The notes under the pieces were generated by a model. The model worked only from the letters and a program-made list of their open reading frames with translations. It was not told where the DNA came from and did not search any database. Both the position numbers and the translations under genes were made by a program. From VXYL01 sp965203685 (GTDB lineage Bacteria; Pseudomonadota; Gammaproteobacteria; Pseudomonadales; Azotimanducaceae): a stretch of 64,000 nt of DNA. Location: contig OZ241908.1 of the NCBI GenBank assembly GCA_965203685.1, forward strand, positions 2,108,001 through 2,172,000, given 5' to 3'. Of this stretch, positions 34,203 to 43,196 are shown in pieces (position 1 is the first letter of the stretch; each line of letters opens with the position of its first letter).

Positions 34203-35447
34203 CTAGCGGCCCAAGTCGCTGGCCAGCGTGCGTGTCGCGGCGACGTAGTGGGCGGCGCACCAGCCCAGCACAGGCAGGATCAGCACGAGTGCCCAACGCA
34301 GCGAGTCGGGGCCGAGCATCGGCATCAGCAGGTCTGAAGTCGCGCCGACGGCCGTGGGCCCGAGCCCGAGCCCGATCATGTTGGCGAAGAACAGGACGAT
34401 GCTCGACGCCATCGCACGCAGCCGGATCGGGGCGAGGGACTGCACCATGGCGAACGTCGGCCCCATCACTAGCGCGCCGAGAAAACTCGGCCCGAAGTAG
34501 ACGATCAGCGTGACGGTGGCGTTGCTGGCGAAAAGGACGACCACGTAGAGCGGGACCGACACGATCAGGCCGGCGGCCACGACAAACAGGTACCAGCGCT
34601 TGTCGTCGACACCGAGCCGGTCGCCAAGGTAGCCCCCGAAGAAGCTGCCGAGTACGCCGGACACGAAGCCCACCGGTCCGACCCACGCGGCGATCTCGGC
34701 GGTATTCATACCGTGCACGCGCCCGAGCAGCGCTGGAAACCAGGCGTTGAAGGCGAAGATGGCGAACGACGACAGCGCGAACGCCGCGGTGATGTGCCGA
34801 AACGACGGAATCCGCCACAGCGTCCTGAGCGACGCGCCGAACGCGGGCTGGGGCGCCGCCGCATCGCCGCCGACGCGCTCAGGCTCGGGTACGGTGAGCT
34901 TGACCACCAAGGCGACCGCGATGCCGGGCAAGCCGACGGCAAGGAACGCCGCGCGCCAGCCCCACACTTCGGCGATGAACCCGCCGGCCATGAGCCCGAT
35001 CAGCGCGCCGGCCGGGACACCCATCTGGTAGATGGCGATTGCCGTGCCGCGCCGCTCTTCCGGGAACAGGTCCGTGATCATGGCGTGGGCTGGCGGCGTC
35101 AGGCCCGCTTCGCCAACGCCGACGCCCAAGCGCGCCAGGGCAAGCTGCACGAAGTTCTGTGCCAAGCCGCACACGGCGGTCATGGCGCTCCACAGCGCCA
35201 CCGCGCTCGCGATGATGTCCACGCGCCGTCCGCGGTCGGCCATGCGTGCGATCGGAACGCCGAGGGTGGCGTAGAGGGCCGCGAACGCGAACCCCGAGAT
35301 GACGCCGAGTTGCCAGTCTGCTAGCCCTAAGTCCGCCTTGATGGGCTCGACGAGGATGTTGACGATCTGCCGGTCGACGAAGTTCAGGAAGTACAGCGCC
35401 ACCAGCATGCCGAGCACGTAGTTGCGCCGCGCATTGGAGATCGGCAA
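34203..35447 (-). CDS. MFS transporter, spinster-like
   Basis: A 414-residue, 12-helix major facilitator. The N terminus (YFLNFVDRQIVNILVEPIKADLGLADWQLGVISG), the A-motif-like GVPIARMADRGRRVDI and the ARLGVGVGEAGLTPPAHAMITDLFPEERRGTAIAIY stretch match the spinster-like bacterial MFS group. Substrate unknown; members are associated with organic acids, sphingoid lipids or aromatic compounds. It is divergent from the PhyH dioxygenase, which might act on the imported compound; that link is inferred from position only. Confidence 0.87.
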   Translation of the reverse strand: MPISNARRNYVLGMLVALYFLNFVDRQIVNILVEPIKADLGLADWQLGVISGFAFAALYATLGVPIARMADRGRRVDIIASAVALWSAMTAVCGLAQNFVQLALARLGVGVGEAGLTPPAHAMITDLFPEERRGTAIAIYQMGVPAGALIGLMAGGFIAEVWGWRAAFLAVGLPGIAVALVVKLTVPEPERVGGDAAAPQPAFGASLRTLWRIPSFRHITAAFALSSFAIFAFNAWFPALLGRVHGMNTAEIAAWVGPVGFVSGVLGSFFGGYLGDRLGVDDKRWYLFVVAAGLIVSVPLYVVVLFASNATVTLIVYFGPSFLGALVMGPTFAMVQSLAPIRLRAMASSIVLFFANMIGLGLGPTAVGATSDLLMPMLGPDSLRWALVLILPVLGWCAAHYVAATRTLASDLGR

Positions 35448-35510
35448 GGGGATACTGTCCGCGCTTCGGGTAAAGTGCGAGTCTATGGGGAAAGACAGAG
35501 GGGATGGTGG

Positions 35511-36674
35511 ATGCTCGCTTCCGAGGACGTTGAACGCTATTCACGGGATGGCTACCTAGTCGTCCGCGATGCCCTGGACGATGCCGAGATCGAACGCTTC
35601 GCCACCGCGTTCCGCCGTCACCCGCCCTTGCATGGCCCGTTGCCGGGCACGTACCCGGCCCCGGGCCGCTACACGCTGGCGGAAAGCTGCATGGCCGACC
35701 CCGATCTCGGCTTCGTGGCCGGCCATCCGGTAATCCTAGACGCCGCCCGAACGCTACTCGGCGACGATCCCGTCCTGACGGCCTTCGTCATCTACGACCG
35801 CACCCCGGGCGGTCCGCCCATCCCCAAGCACAACGACTACAAGCGCTGGCGCCCGGTCGGCTCGTCGATGAACTGGCTGTTCACCATCGTGCCGCTCATG
35901 GATTTCGACGCCAAGCGCGGGCAGTTGTTCGTCTCGCCGGGCTCGCATCGCCTTGAACGGGTTCACGACCGGGGCGGGCGCACACTCGAAATCGATCCGG
36001 CAGTGACACCAGACGACGACTCCTTCGTCGATCCCGAACTCCGGCGCGGCGACCTCTTGCTGATGAACATGCACTGCTGGCACCGTGCCGCCGGTAACAC
36101 CTCCCAAGACCACCGCATCGGCTTTTTCAACAAGTACGCCGCAGCGCACCATCCGCCGGCAACCGGGTACTACCAGTTCACGGACGCCGCGTACGCCGGG
36201 CTGACCGATGCCGGCAGGAAAGCCGTCAAGTTCCACAGCGACAAGCCGATCGCCATGGCCCGAGTGCTGCTCCAGCGCGACGACCGCTACCTCCTGCTCG
36301 ACGGCAAGTTGCCGGGCGGTCCAACGTTCCACGAACGGGCGATCCCGGACTGGGACCTCGGCAACTACATCGCCTCGGCCCATGCGGGCATGCGCGACCA
36401 GGTCAAGGTCGAAACCCCGTGGCTCACCTACGTCGGCGACTACGACGAGGGCGAGAGCCTGGCCCGGGTGTACGCCTTTGAACTCAACCATCACGGCTTC
36501 CCGGCGCGCTATGTCGGGGATTGGCTGACCCAGGACGACGTGCGTGAGCGCTTGGCGGACGGTCACGGGTTCGGGTACGAGGCCGCCGCCATCGACGCCT
36601 GGCTCGATCCGTCGTTGACCCGTGGCAAGGGCATTTCCCAAGCGCAAGCCCGCAGTGATCAATATGCGTGGTAG
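35511..36674 (+). CDS. Phytanoyl-CoA dioxygenase-family protein with extra C-terminal domain
   Basis: A 387-residue protein. Residues 1-205 form a PhyH-type Fe(II)/2-oxoglutarate oxygenase, with His107-x-Asp109 (PKHNDYK), a distal histidine in MHCWHRAAGN and a following arginine (DHRIGFF). Residues about 235-360 (MARVLLQRDDRYLLLDGKLPGGPTF..., RVYAFELN) look like a Nudix-fold module lacking an evident Nudix box, which is inference. The ATG at 35511 has a purine-rich site; the earlier start at 35475 lacks support. It overlaps the PQQ dehydrogenase by 11 bases. Substrate unknown. Confidence 0.82.
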   Translation: MLASEDVERYSRDGYLVVRDALDDAEIERFATAFRRHPPLHGPLPGTYPAPGRYTLAESCMADPDLGFVAGHPVILDAARTLLGDDPVLTAFVIYDRTPGGPPIPKHNDYKRWRPVGSSMNWLFTIVPLMDFDAKRGQLFVSPGSHRLERVHDRGGRTLEIDPAVTPDDDSFVDPELRRGDLLLMNMHCWHRAAGNTSQDHRIGFFNKYAAAHHPPATGYYQFTDAAYAGLTDAGRKAVKFHSDKPIAMARVLLQRDDRYLLLDGKLPGGPTFHERAIPDWDLGNYIASAHAGMRDQVKVETPWLTYVGDYDEGESLARVYAFELNHHGFPARYVGDWLTQDDVRERLADGHGFGYEAAAIDAWLDPSLTRGKGISQAQARSDQYAW

Positions 36675-38898
36675 ATGGTTGCTCGCCGCGGGCCTGGCGA
36701 GCGTCGCCTCGCCCGCGTGGTCGAACCCTGAGCACCTAGCGCCGGCGCTTCGGTTCGGCGCGACGGACTGTTCTTTCTGTCACCTAACCGTCAGCGGCGG
36801 CGAGGGACACAATGAACGCGGCCAATGGCTGGTCGACGAGCGCGAAAGGCGCGGTGTCGACGTCATCGACGTCGCTTGGCTTGCCGAGCGCGAGACGGCG
36901 ACGTCGGAACCCGCAGCAGCGAATGTCGGGCAAACGGCGGCTGTTCAGACGGTCGCCGCGCTGAAGCCGCTCGCGACGGATGCGGACCGCGGTTTCGACT
37001 ACTCGACGGCACACGGCGACTGGCCGGCCTACGGCGGTGGCCTCCGGGCTCACAAGTACGCGCCGCTCGCCGACATCACGGCCTCGAACGCCGCGGACCT
37101 CGGCGTCGCTTGGACGTGGGAGGCGTTCGACAACTATCGCTATGCCGACATCCCGCGGACCAGCCAGGGCCGGCGACGGGGCGGCAAGGTGCCGGACGGC
37201 TTCAAGGTGACCCCGTTGATGGCGGAGGGCAAGCTGTTCGTGCGTACGGCGTTCTCCGGCGTTGCCGCCGTCGATCCGCTCACTTGCGAAACGCTGTGGA
37301 CCTTCGACCCTGGTACGGGCGATGGCCCGCGACCAGCCATGTTCGGCTTCTCGACCCGCGGGCTCGCCTACCACCGCGGTGAAGAGGCGGACAGCGGGCG
37401 CGTCCTCTTGCTTGCCAGCGACGGCTGGCTTTACGCGTTGTCCGCCCGTTCGGGGAAGTCCATCGACGGCTTCGGCGAGGCCGAGGGAGCGAACGCTGGG
37501 CGCGTGGACATGACGCAGGGCCTGCGCCGACCGATCCCCCGTCGACGTGCCTCGTGGAGCTACGCCCCAGCCATTTGCGGCGATGCGCTCCTGGTCGGCA
37601 ACCAAACCTCCGACATGTCCCACGTCAGCCGCGACGAGTCCGACTGGCGCGACAACGTCCCGCTCGGCGACGTGCGCGCCTTCGACGTGCACACCGGCCG
37701 TCAGCTATGGGCCTTCAAGACCGTGCCGCAGGCGGGCGAGTTCGGGAACGACACCTGGGGTGCCGACTCCTGGAAATGGATGGGCAATACCAACGTCTGG
37801 TCGATGATGAGTTGCGATCCGGAACTCGGTATCGCGTACCTGCCGCTGACGGCCCCGACGAGCCATTTCTACGGCGGACTGCGCCCCGGCGACAACCTGT
37901 TCTCGACCTCGCTGGTGGCCGTGAACGTCCGTACGGGCGAGCGCCTCTGGCACTTCCAGACGGTTCACCACGACATCTGGGACTACGACCTTCCCGCCGC
38001 GCCGGTGGTGGCGGACATCGTGGTCGACGGCAAGCCGGTCAAGGCCGTCGCCCAGGTCAGCAAGGTCGGCTTCCTCTACGTACTCGACCGCGTCACCGGC
38101 AAGCCCCTGTGGCCGGTGGAAGAACGCGCGGTGCCGCCGAGCGACCTCGAAGGGGAAGTGGCGGCCAAGACGCAGCCGTTCCCCACTTGGCCACCGCCGT
38201 TCGAGATGCAGGGATTGACCGACGATGACCTGAACGACCTCACGCCGGAACTCGAAGAGAAGGCGCGCGAGATGCTCGCGCCGCACCGGCTGGGCGGGCT
38301 GTTCCTGCCGCCGTCGACCCAGGGCAGCGTCGCCGTGCCGGGTTGGGGCGGGGGAGCGAACTGGGGCGGCGCCGCGTTCGACCCGGAAACGCGGATGCTC
38401 TACGTTGCCTCTCGGCGGATGCCCCTCGTGATGACGGCTCGAGAGCAGGATGCGGAGCGCTTCGGCCAGCCGTACCGCATCCAGCCACGCGGCGTGAACA
38501 TCGACGGGCTGCCAGTGGTCAAGCCGCCGTGGTCGAGCATCACGGCCTACCGCCTAGACACAGGTGAGATCGCTTGGCAGGTCGCGAACGGCCGGGGCCC
38601 AGTGGACCACCCGCTGCTCGCAGGGCTCGACTTGCCCGACCTGGGCGTGCCCGGCAACGCGCCGGGTCTCCTAGTCACCAAGACCGCGATCTTCCACGGC
38701 CATCGTCGCGGGCAGCAAGACAGCGTGCTGCGCGTGCTGGACAAGACGACGGGAGCGCTGCTCGCCGAGCACGCGTTGCCCGGCACGCACATGTCGGCGC
38801 CGCCCATGGCCTACCTCGCGGGCGGCCGGCAGTTCGTCGTCGTCGCCACCGGCGCGGGATTGGAGCCCGGACGGCTGACCGCGTTTCGACTGCCGTAG
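36664..38898 (+). CDS. PQQ-dependent quinoprotein dehydrogenase with N-terminal haem c motif
   Basis: A 744-residue exported protein with a signal peptide (1-20). A lone CSFCH haem-c site (Cys36, Cys39, His40) follows directly. From about residue 110 it is an eight-bladed PQQ propeller (GDWPAYGGGLRAHKYAPLADI, ETLWTFDPG, WHFQTVHHDIWDYDLPAAP, GTHMSAPPM). Membrane-bound glucose and quinate dehydrogenases share this propeller, but no membrane helices are seen here, so it is likely periplasmic and passes electrons through its own haem. It starts inside the end of the PhyH gene and is translated with it. Substrate unknown. Confidence 0.86.
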   Translation: MRGRWLLAAGLASVASPAWSNPEHLAPALRFGATDCSFCHLTVSGGEGHNERGQWLVDERERRGVDVIDVAWLAERETATSEPAAANVGQTAAVQTVAALKPLATDADRGFDYSTAHGDWPAYGGGLRAHKYAPLADITASNAADLGVAWTWEAFDNYRYADIPRTSQGRRRGGKVPDGFKVTPLMAEGKLFVRTAFSGVAAVDPLTCETLWTFDPGTGDGPRPAMFGFSTRGLAYHRGEEADSGRVLLLASDGWLYALSARSGKSIDGFGEAEGANAGRVDMTQGLRRPIPRRRASWSYAPAICGDALLVGNQTSDMSHVSRDESDWRDNVPLGDVRAFDVHTGRQLWAFKTVPQAGEFGNDTWGADSWKWMGNTNVWSMMSCDPELGIAYLPLTAPTSHFYGGLRPGDNLFSTSLVAVNVRTGERLWHFQTVHHDIWDYDLPAAPVVADIVVDGKPVKAVAQVSKVGFLYVLDRVTGKPLWPVEERAVPPSDLEGEVAAKTQPFPTWPPPFEMQGLTDDDLNDLTPELEEKAREMLAPHRLGGLFLPPSTQGSVAVPGWGGGANWGGAAFDPETRMLYVASRRMPLVMTAREQDAERFGQPYRIQPRGVNIDGLPVVKPPWSSITAYRLDTGEIAWQVANGRGPVDHPLLAGLDLPDLGVPGNAPGLLVTKTAIFHGHRRGQQDSVLRVLDKTTGALLAEHALPGTHMSAPPMAYLAGGRQFVVVATGAGLEPGRLTAFRLP

Positions 38899-38930
38899 CG
38901 GGCCGGGAAGCCCTACCTCGATGGGGCCAG

Positions 38931-40094
38931 CTATCGGCCCAGGTGCTTGTCGAAAAAGCGCACGATGACGTTGTGCACCTCGTCCGATTCGGGGAGGCGC
39001 GGGTTGAACGCGAACGTCGCATGGCCCAGGCCCTCCCAGACGTGCAGGTCCGCCTCGACGCCGAGGCGGATGAGCTTGTTGTGACTGGCGAGGACACCGC
39101 CCAAGGCGAAGTCCCGCGTACCACTGATGAGGAGAGCAGGCGGGAACCGGGCCAGCAACTCGTCATGGTCACCAGGTGCGACCACGGGGTCGTCCGCGAC
39201 GACTCCCCGGAAGTAGCCACTCGGCTGCGGCGGCTCGGTCACCTCGACCGGACGCGGGAAGCCATTGATGGCCGACACGAGGAAAGCGCTCTCGCTGCGG
39301 CTCATCTTGAATACCCCGGGCGTATCGCGATCCGTGGTGGGAATCCCGGCGCAGAAGAGGCCGATCGCGCCAGGGACGGGTAGGTCGTTCTCGAGGATGT
39401 AGGCGACAGTCTGCGCGGTGAGCATGGCGCCCGCCGAGCAGCCGTAGATGCCGACGTTGGCCGCCGGGTAGTCGTCGAGTAGCGCTTTGTAGACGCCGAT
39501 GACGTCTTCGACGCCGGCCGGGTGAGTGAACTCGGGCGCCATGCGATAGTCCGGGCTGACGACCTTGTAGCCGCCCATCTCGGCAACCTGCATCGCCTCG
39601 GTGTGGCTGAAATACCGAGAGCCGACCACGAAGCCGCCACCGTGAATGCTGATCAGGATCCGATCCTCGTTGGCCGGCGCGATCCCTTCCTTGGGGACGA
39701 AGACCTCGGTGTAGACCCCCGCGATCTCTTCGTTGGTGATCTCGACCGGATGCTTGGCGACGGTGTCCTTGTAGATGGCCGTGCGGTAGTAGCCGGCGGC
39801 AACGCAATCCCTGGCTGCGCGCATGGCCCCGGGGTCGTCGCCGACCTCACTGAAGCTGGCGCAGCCCTCGGAGAACGAGCCGAACTCCGGGCCGTAGACG
39901 TCGCGGAAGTGCTTCATCGCCGCGCGCGACTCGTCGCTCAGATAGGCCGTTTCGGGCAGATCGAACGCGGGAACGTGCACGGTGCCATCCGGCTCGACGC
40001 GGGGTGTTTCCTCCTCGACCGCGCCACCAGTTGCGGGCGCGATAAAGAGGACTGCGAATGCGAGCACGTGGCCGAGGGAGACGCTTCTTCGCAT
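38931..40094 (-). CDS. Exported alpha/beta hydrolase, hormone-sensitive lipase-like
   Basis: A 387-residue hydrolase with a signal peptide (about 25 residues). The oxyanion HGGG (ISIHGGGFVVGS), nucleophile elbow GCSAGAM, acid SGTRDFAL and histidine GLGHATF complete the catalytic set of the HSL (family IV) esterases. An N-terminal addition of about 120 residues precedes the fold. The ATG at 40094 is preferred because it gives a normal signal peptide; an ATG ten codons earlier (40124) also exists. It faces the PQQ dehydrogenase and diverges from the sodium channel. Confidence 0.84.
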   Translation of the reverse strand: MRRSVSLGHVLAFAVLFIAPATGGAVEEETPRVEPDGTVHVPAFDLPETAYLSDESRAAMKHFRDVYGPEFGSFSEGCASFSEVGDDPGAMRAARDCVAAGYYRTAIYKDTVAKHPVEITNEEIAGVYTEVFVPKEGIAPANEDRILISIHGGGFVVGSRYFSHTEAMQVAEMGGYKVVSPDYRMAPEFTHPAGVEDVIGVYKALLDDYPAANVGIYGCSAGAMLTAQTVAYILENDLPVPGAIGLFCAGIPTTDRDTPGVFKMSRSESAFLVSAINGFPRPVEVTEPPQPSGYFRGVVADDPVVAPGDHDELLARFPPALLISGTRDFALGGVLASHNKLIRLGVEADLHVWEGLGHATFAFNPRLPESDEVHNVIVRFFDKHLGR

Positions 40095-40133
40095 GACGGG
40101 TATCCGTAACCGCGATGATGGCAACCCAAGCAG

Positions 40134-40139
40134 TATAGT
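40134..40139 (+). promoter_or_regulatory. Candidate -10 element for the sodium channel gene
   Basis: TATAGT lies 29 bases before the channel ATG, followed by a strong ribosome site (GGAGG, 40159-40163). No clear -35 is present at the right distance. Confidence 0.35.
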
Positions 40140-40168
40140 CCGCGGCTTTTTTCACGTCGGAGGATCGA

Positions 40169-41002
40169 ATGACCGCCAGGACTAGGATCGCCTCGTTGGT
40201 CGAGGGGAGGAGGGCGCAGGCACTCATCACCGCGCTGATCGTACTCAACGCAGTGACACTCGGCCTTGAGACGTCACCGTCGATCCGCGGAGGCTACGGG
40301 TCTGCCCTCGCTGTTTTCGACGCGTTCGTCCTAACGGTCTTCGTGCTGGAGATCGCGGCCAAGCTCTACGGTCGGGGCCGGGCCTTCTTTCGCGACCCGT
40401 GGAACGTCTTCGACTTCCTGGTCGTCGCCATCGCCCTGGTGCCGACCAGCGGCCCGTTCTCGGTGCTGCGCGCATTGCGCATCCTGCGCGTCATGCGCCT
40501 CGTCTCCGTAGTGCCGCAGATGCGCCGCGTGACGCAAGCGCTGGTGCTCGCGATCCCCGGCATGGCCCCGATCATCGGCCTGATCGCGATCATCTTCTAC
40601 GTCGCCGCGGTCATCGCCACGAGCTTCTTCGGTACGACATTCGACGTCTGGTTCGGGTCGGTGGGCGAGTCCATGTACACGCTGTTTCAGATCATGACGC
40701 TTGAGAGCTGGTCGATGGGAATCGTCCGACCGGTGATGGCCGAATACCCCTACGCGTGGGTCTTTTTCGTGCCCTTCATCGTCATCACGAGCTTCGCGGT
40801 CATCAACCTGTTCATCGGTGTCATCGTGGATGCCATGCAGACGCAGCACGAGCAGGAGGCCGCCGAGGTGGGAGAGCACGTCCATGCCGACGCGACGGCG
40901 CTGCGTGACGAGATCGCCCTGCTGCGTAGCGAGGTGACGGCGCTGCGCGAGGCGCTGAGCCCGGCCTCGGGCGGTGGGTCGCGGGAAGTCCCTTCACGCT
41001 GA
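40169..41002 (+). CDS. Voltage-gated sodium channel, NaChBac/NavAb type
   Basis: A 277-residue single-domain channel that would form a homotetramer in the inner membrane. Six helices are seen. The voltage sensor S4 has arginines every third residue (Arg101, 104, 107, 110 in RALRILRVMR). The selectivity filter TLESWSM (177-183) is the same as in the well-studied NavAb, with Glu179 the sodium-selecting residue. A C-terminal heptad-rich stretch (about 245-265) matches the coiled coil of the family. It may serve motility or pH homeostasis, as shown for alkaliphilic Bacillus; here that is unknown. Confidence 0.93.
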   Translation: MTARTRIASLVEGRRAQALITALIVLNAVTLGLETSPSIRGGYGSALAVFDAFVLTVFVLEIAAKLYGRGRAFFRDPWNVFDFLVVAIALVPTSGPFSVLRALRILRVMRLVSVVPQMRRVTQALVLAIPGMAPIIGLIAIIFYVAAVIATSFFGTTFDVWFGSVGESMYTLFQIMTLESWSMGIVRPVMAEYPYAWVFFVPFIVITSFAVINLFIGVIVDAMQTQHEQEAAEVGEHVHADATALRDEIALLRSEVTALREALSPASGGGSREVPSR

Positions 41003-41035
41003 CGGGCCAAGGCCGGGTGGCGTAAACTCGCACAG

Positions 41036-43066
41036 ATGCAAGCGCAAGCCGACTTCAAGGTCGTCGCTGACTACCGTCCGGCTGGCGATCAGCCGACGGC
41101 GATCACCGGCCTGGTGGATGGCCTCGAAGCAGGCTTGGCGCATCAGACCCTGCTCGGCGTGACCGGTTCGGGCAAGACGTTCGCCATCGCGAACGTGATC
41201 GAGTGCGTGCAGCGCCCGACGCTTGTGCTCGCACCGAACAAAACCCTCGCGGCCCAGCTTTACGGGGAGTTCCGCGAGTTCTTCCCGCGCAACGCCGTGG
41301 AGTACTTCGTCTCCTACTACGACTACTACCAACCGGAGGCCTACGTGCCGGCCTCCGATACGTACATCGAGAAGGACGCGTCGGTAAACGCGCACATCGA
41401 GCAGATGCGCTTGTCCGCGACCAAGGCGCTGCTCGAGCGGCGCGACACGGTGATCGTCGCGTCTGTGTCCGCGATCTACGGCCTCGGCGATCCCCAGTCC
41501 TACCTGCGCATGGTGCTGCACCTCGACCGCGGGGACCGCGTCGACCAGCGCTACATCCTCAACCGCCTGGCGGAGTTGCAGTACACGCGCAACGACATGG
41601 CCTTCCAGCGCGGTACGTACCGCGTGCGCGGCGACGTCATCGACATCTTCCCGGCCGAGTCCGAGAAGGAGGCGGTGCGCGTCGAGTTGTTCGACGACGA
41701 GATCGACAACATTGGCACCTTCGACCCGCTGACCGGAGAGATCCTCAACCGGCTGCCCCGTTATACCGTCTTCCCGAAGACCCACTACGTGACGCCACGC
41801 GAGCGGATCCTCGCAGTCCTTGACGAGATTCGCGACGAACTGGCCCATCGGTTGCAGGTGCTCAAGGACGCCAACAAGCTCGTCGAGGCGCAGCGCTTGG
41901 AGCAGCGCACGCGCTTCGATCTCGAGATGATCCGTGAACTCGGCTACTGCAGCGGCATCGAGAACTACTCGCGCTACCTGTCGGGACGAGAGCCGGGCCA
42001 ACCGCCGCCGACGCTGTTCGACTACCTGCCGCGGGACGCGCTGTTGATCGTCGACGAATCGCACGTCACCGTCCCGCAGCTAGGCGGCATGTACAAGGGC
42101 GACCGCTCCCGCAAGGAGACGCTGGTGGAGTACGGTTTCCGACTCCCGTCGGCTCTAGACAACCGGCCATTGCGGTTCGACGAATGGGAGCAACTCGCCC
42201 CGCAGATGGTCTTCGTCTCGGCAACGCCAGGACCATACGAGGGCGAACGCTCCGGCAGCATCGTCGAACAGGTGGTCCGGCCCACGGGCCTCGTCGACCC
42301 GCAGGTGGACATACGCCCGGCATCGACGCAGGTGGACGATCTCTTCGAAGAGATCCGCGTCACGGTCGCCGCGGGCGAGCGGGTCTTGGTGACGACCCTG
42401 ACCAAGCGGATGGCCGAAGATCTCACCGAGTACCTCGATGAACACGGTGTCCGGGTGCGCTACCTGCACTCCGACATCGACACGGTGGAGCGCATGGAGA
42501 TCGTGCGCGACTTGCGGCTCGGCAAGTTCGACGTCCTCGTCGGCATCAACCTGCTCCGCGAGGGTTTGGACATGCCCGAGGTCTCGTTGGTGGCGATCCT
42601 CGACGCCGACAAGGAAGGCTTCCTGCGCGCCGAACGCTCGCTGATACAGACCATCGGCCGCGCCGCGCGCAACCTGCACGGCCGGGCCATCCTCTATGCC
42701 GACGAGATGACCGGCTCCATGCAGCGAGCGATCGACGAGACCAACCGCCGCCGCGACAAGCAACTCGCCTTCAACGCCGAACACGGCATCGTGCCCCGCT
42801 CGGTGACCAAGGCGGTGGCCGATGTCATGGAGGGCGCTCGCACGGCACCGGGCGAGGCGAAGGGTGCACGACGTAGCCGCAACGGTGCGAAAGCACCCGA
42901 GAAGCCGCGCAGAGCCGTCGACAGCGATCCCAAGGCGCTCGGCAAGCTCATCGCGACGCTCGAAGAGAAGATGTACGAACACGCGAAGAACCTGGAATTC
43001 GAGAACGCCGCCGCCCTGCGTGACGAGATCCAGGATCTGCGCGCCACCTATCTCGTCAACGGCTAG
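41036..43066 (+). CDS. uvrB: UvrABC excinuclease subunit B
   Basis: A 676-residue DNA-repair helicase-like protein that verifies lesions with UvrA and recruits UvrC. Walker A (GVTGSGKTFAIANVI, near residue 45), the beta-hairpin YYDYYQPEAYVP, DESHVTVPQLGGMYKGDRSRKETLVEYGFRLPSA, GINLLREGLDMPEVSLVAILDADKEGFLR and a C-terminal UVR motif are all present. I see no obvious LexA site in the 33 bases after the channel gene, so SOS control is not shown. Confidence 0.97.
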   Translation: MQAQADFKVVADYRPAGDQPTAITGLVDGLEAGLAHQTLLGVTGSGKTFAIANVIECVQRPTLVLAPNKTLAAQLYGEFREFFPRNAVEYFVSYYDYYQPEAYVPASDTYIEKDASVNAHIEQMRLSATKALLERRDTVIVASVSAIYGLGDPQSYLRMVLHLDRGDRVDQRYILNRLAELQYTRNDMAFQRGTYRVRGDVIDIFPAESEKEAVRVELFDDEIDNIGTFDPLTGEILNRLPRYTVFPKTHYVTPRERILAVLDEIRDELAHRLQVLKDANKLVEAQRLEQRTRFDLEMIRELGYCSGIENYSRYLSGREPGQPPPTLFDYLPRDALLIVDESHVTVPQLGGMYKGDRSRKETLVEYGFRLPSALDNRPLRFDEWEQLAPQMVFVSATPGPYEGERSGSIVEQVVRPTGLVDPQVDIRPASTQVDDLFEEIRVTVAAGERVLVTTLTKRMAEDLTEYLDEHGVRVRYLHSDIDTVERMEIVRDLRLGKFDVLVGINLLREGLDMPEVSLVAILDADKEGFLRAERSLIQTIGRAARNLHGRAILYADEMTGSMQRAIDETNRRRDKQLAFNAEHGIVPRSVTKAVADVMEGARTAPGEAKGARRSRNGAKAPEKPRRAVDSDPKALGKLIATLEEKMYEHAKNLEFENAAALRDEIQDLRATYLVNG

Positions 43067-43104
43067 CGGGGCTACGGCGCATGAGCGGCAGGCAAGCGCG
43101 CAGC

Positions 43105-43117
43105 GGGGCTAGGCCCC
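43105..43117 (+). terminator. Candidate GC hairpin after uvrB
   Basis: GGGGC-TAG-GCCCC, 39 bases after the uvrB stop, with no T-run, so it would be a weak intrinsic terminator at best. It lies next to repeat copy 5 and resembles the palindrome near valS. Confidence 0.35.
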
Positions 43118-43121
43118 TCGA

Positions 43122-43148
43122 GGTACGCGGGCGTCCTCGCCCGCAATT
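43122..43148 (+). repeat. Dispersed palindromic repeat, copy 5 (single unit)
   Basis: Begins GGTACGCGGGCGTCCTCGCC and ends CGCAATT. It is the closest copy to the apparent consensus. The flanking CAACCTTGTACGTGGCC resembles the spacer of copy 2 (GACCTTGAACAAGGCC), so the repeat may be longer than its palindromic core. Lies between uvrB and the TauD-family gene. Confidence 0.8.
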
Positions 43149-43196
43149 CAACCTTGTACGTGGCCTGAGCAGCGTCCACGCTCAGGAAAACTAGCC

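Noticed and set aside
41003..41035. LexA-type SOS box before uvrB
   Set aside because: No CTGT-N8-ACAG or close variant is present in the 33-base gap.
2675..43148. Palindromic repeats as a CRISPR array
   Set aside because: Units are scattered over 40 kb, not regularly spaced, and lack unique spacers or cas genes.
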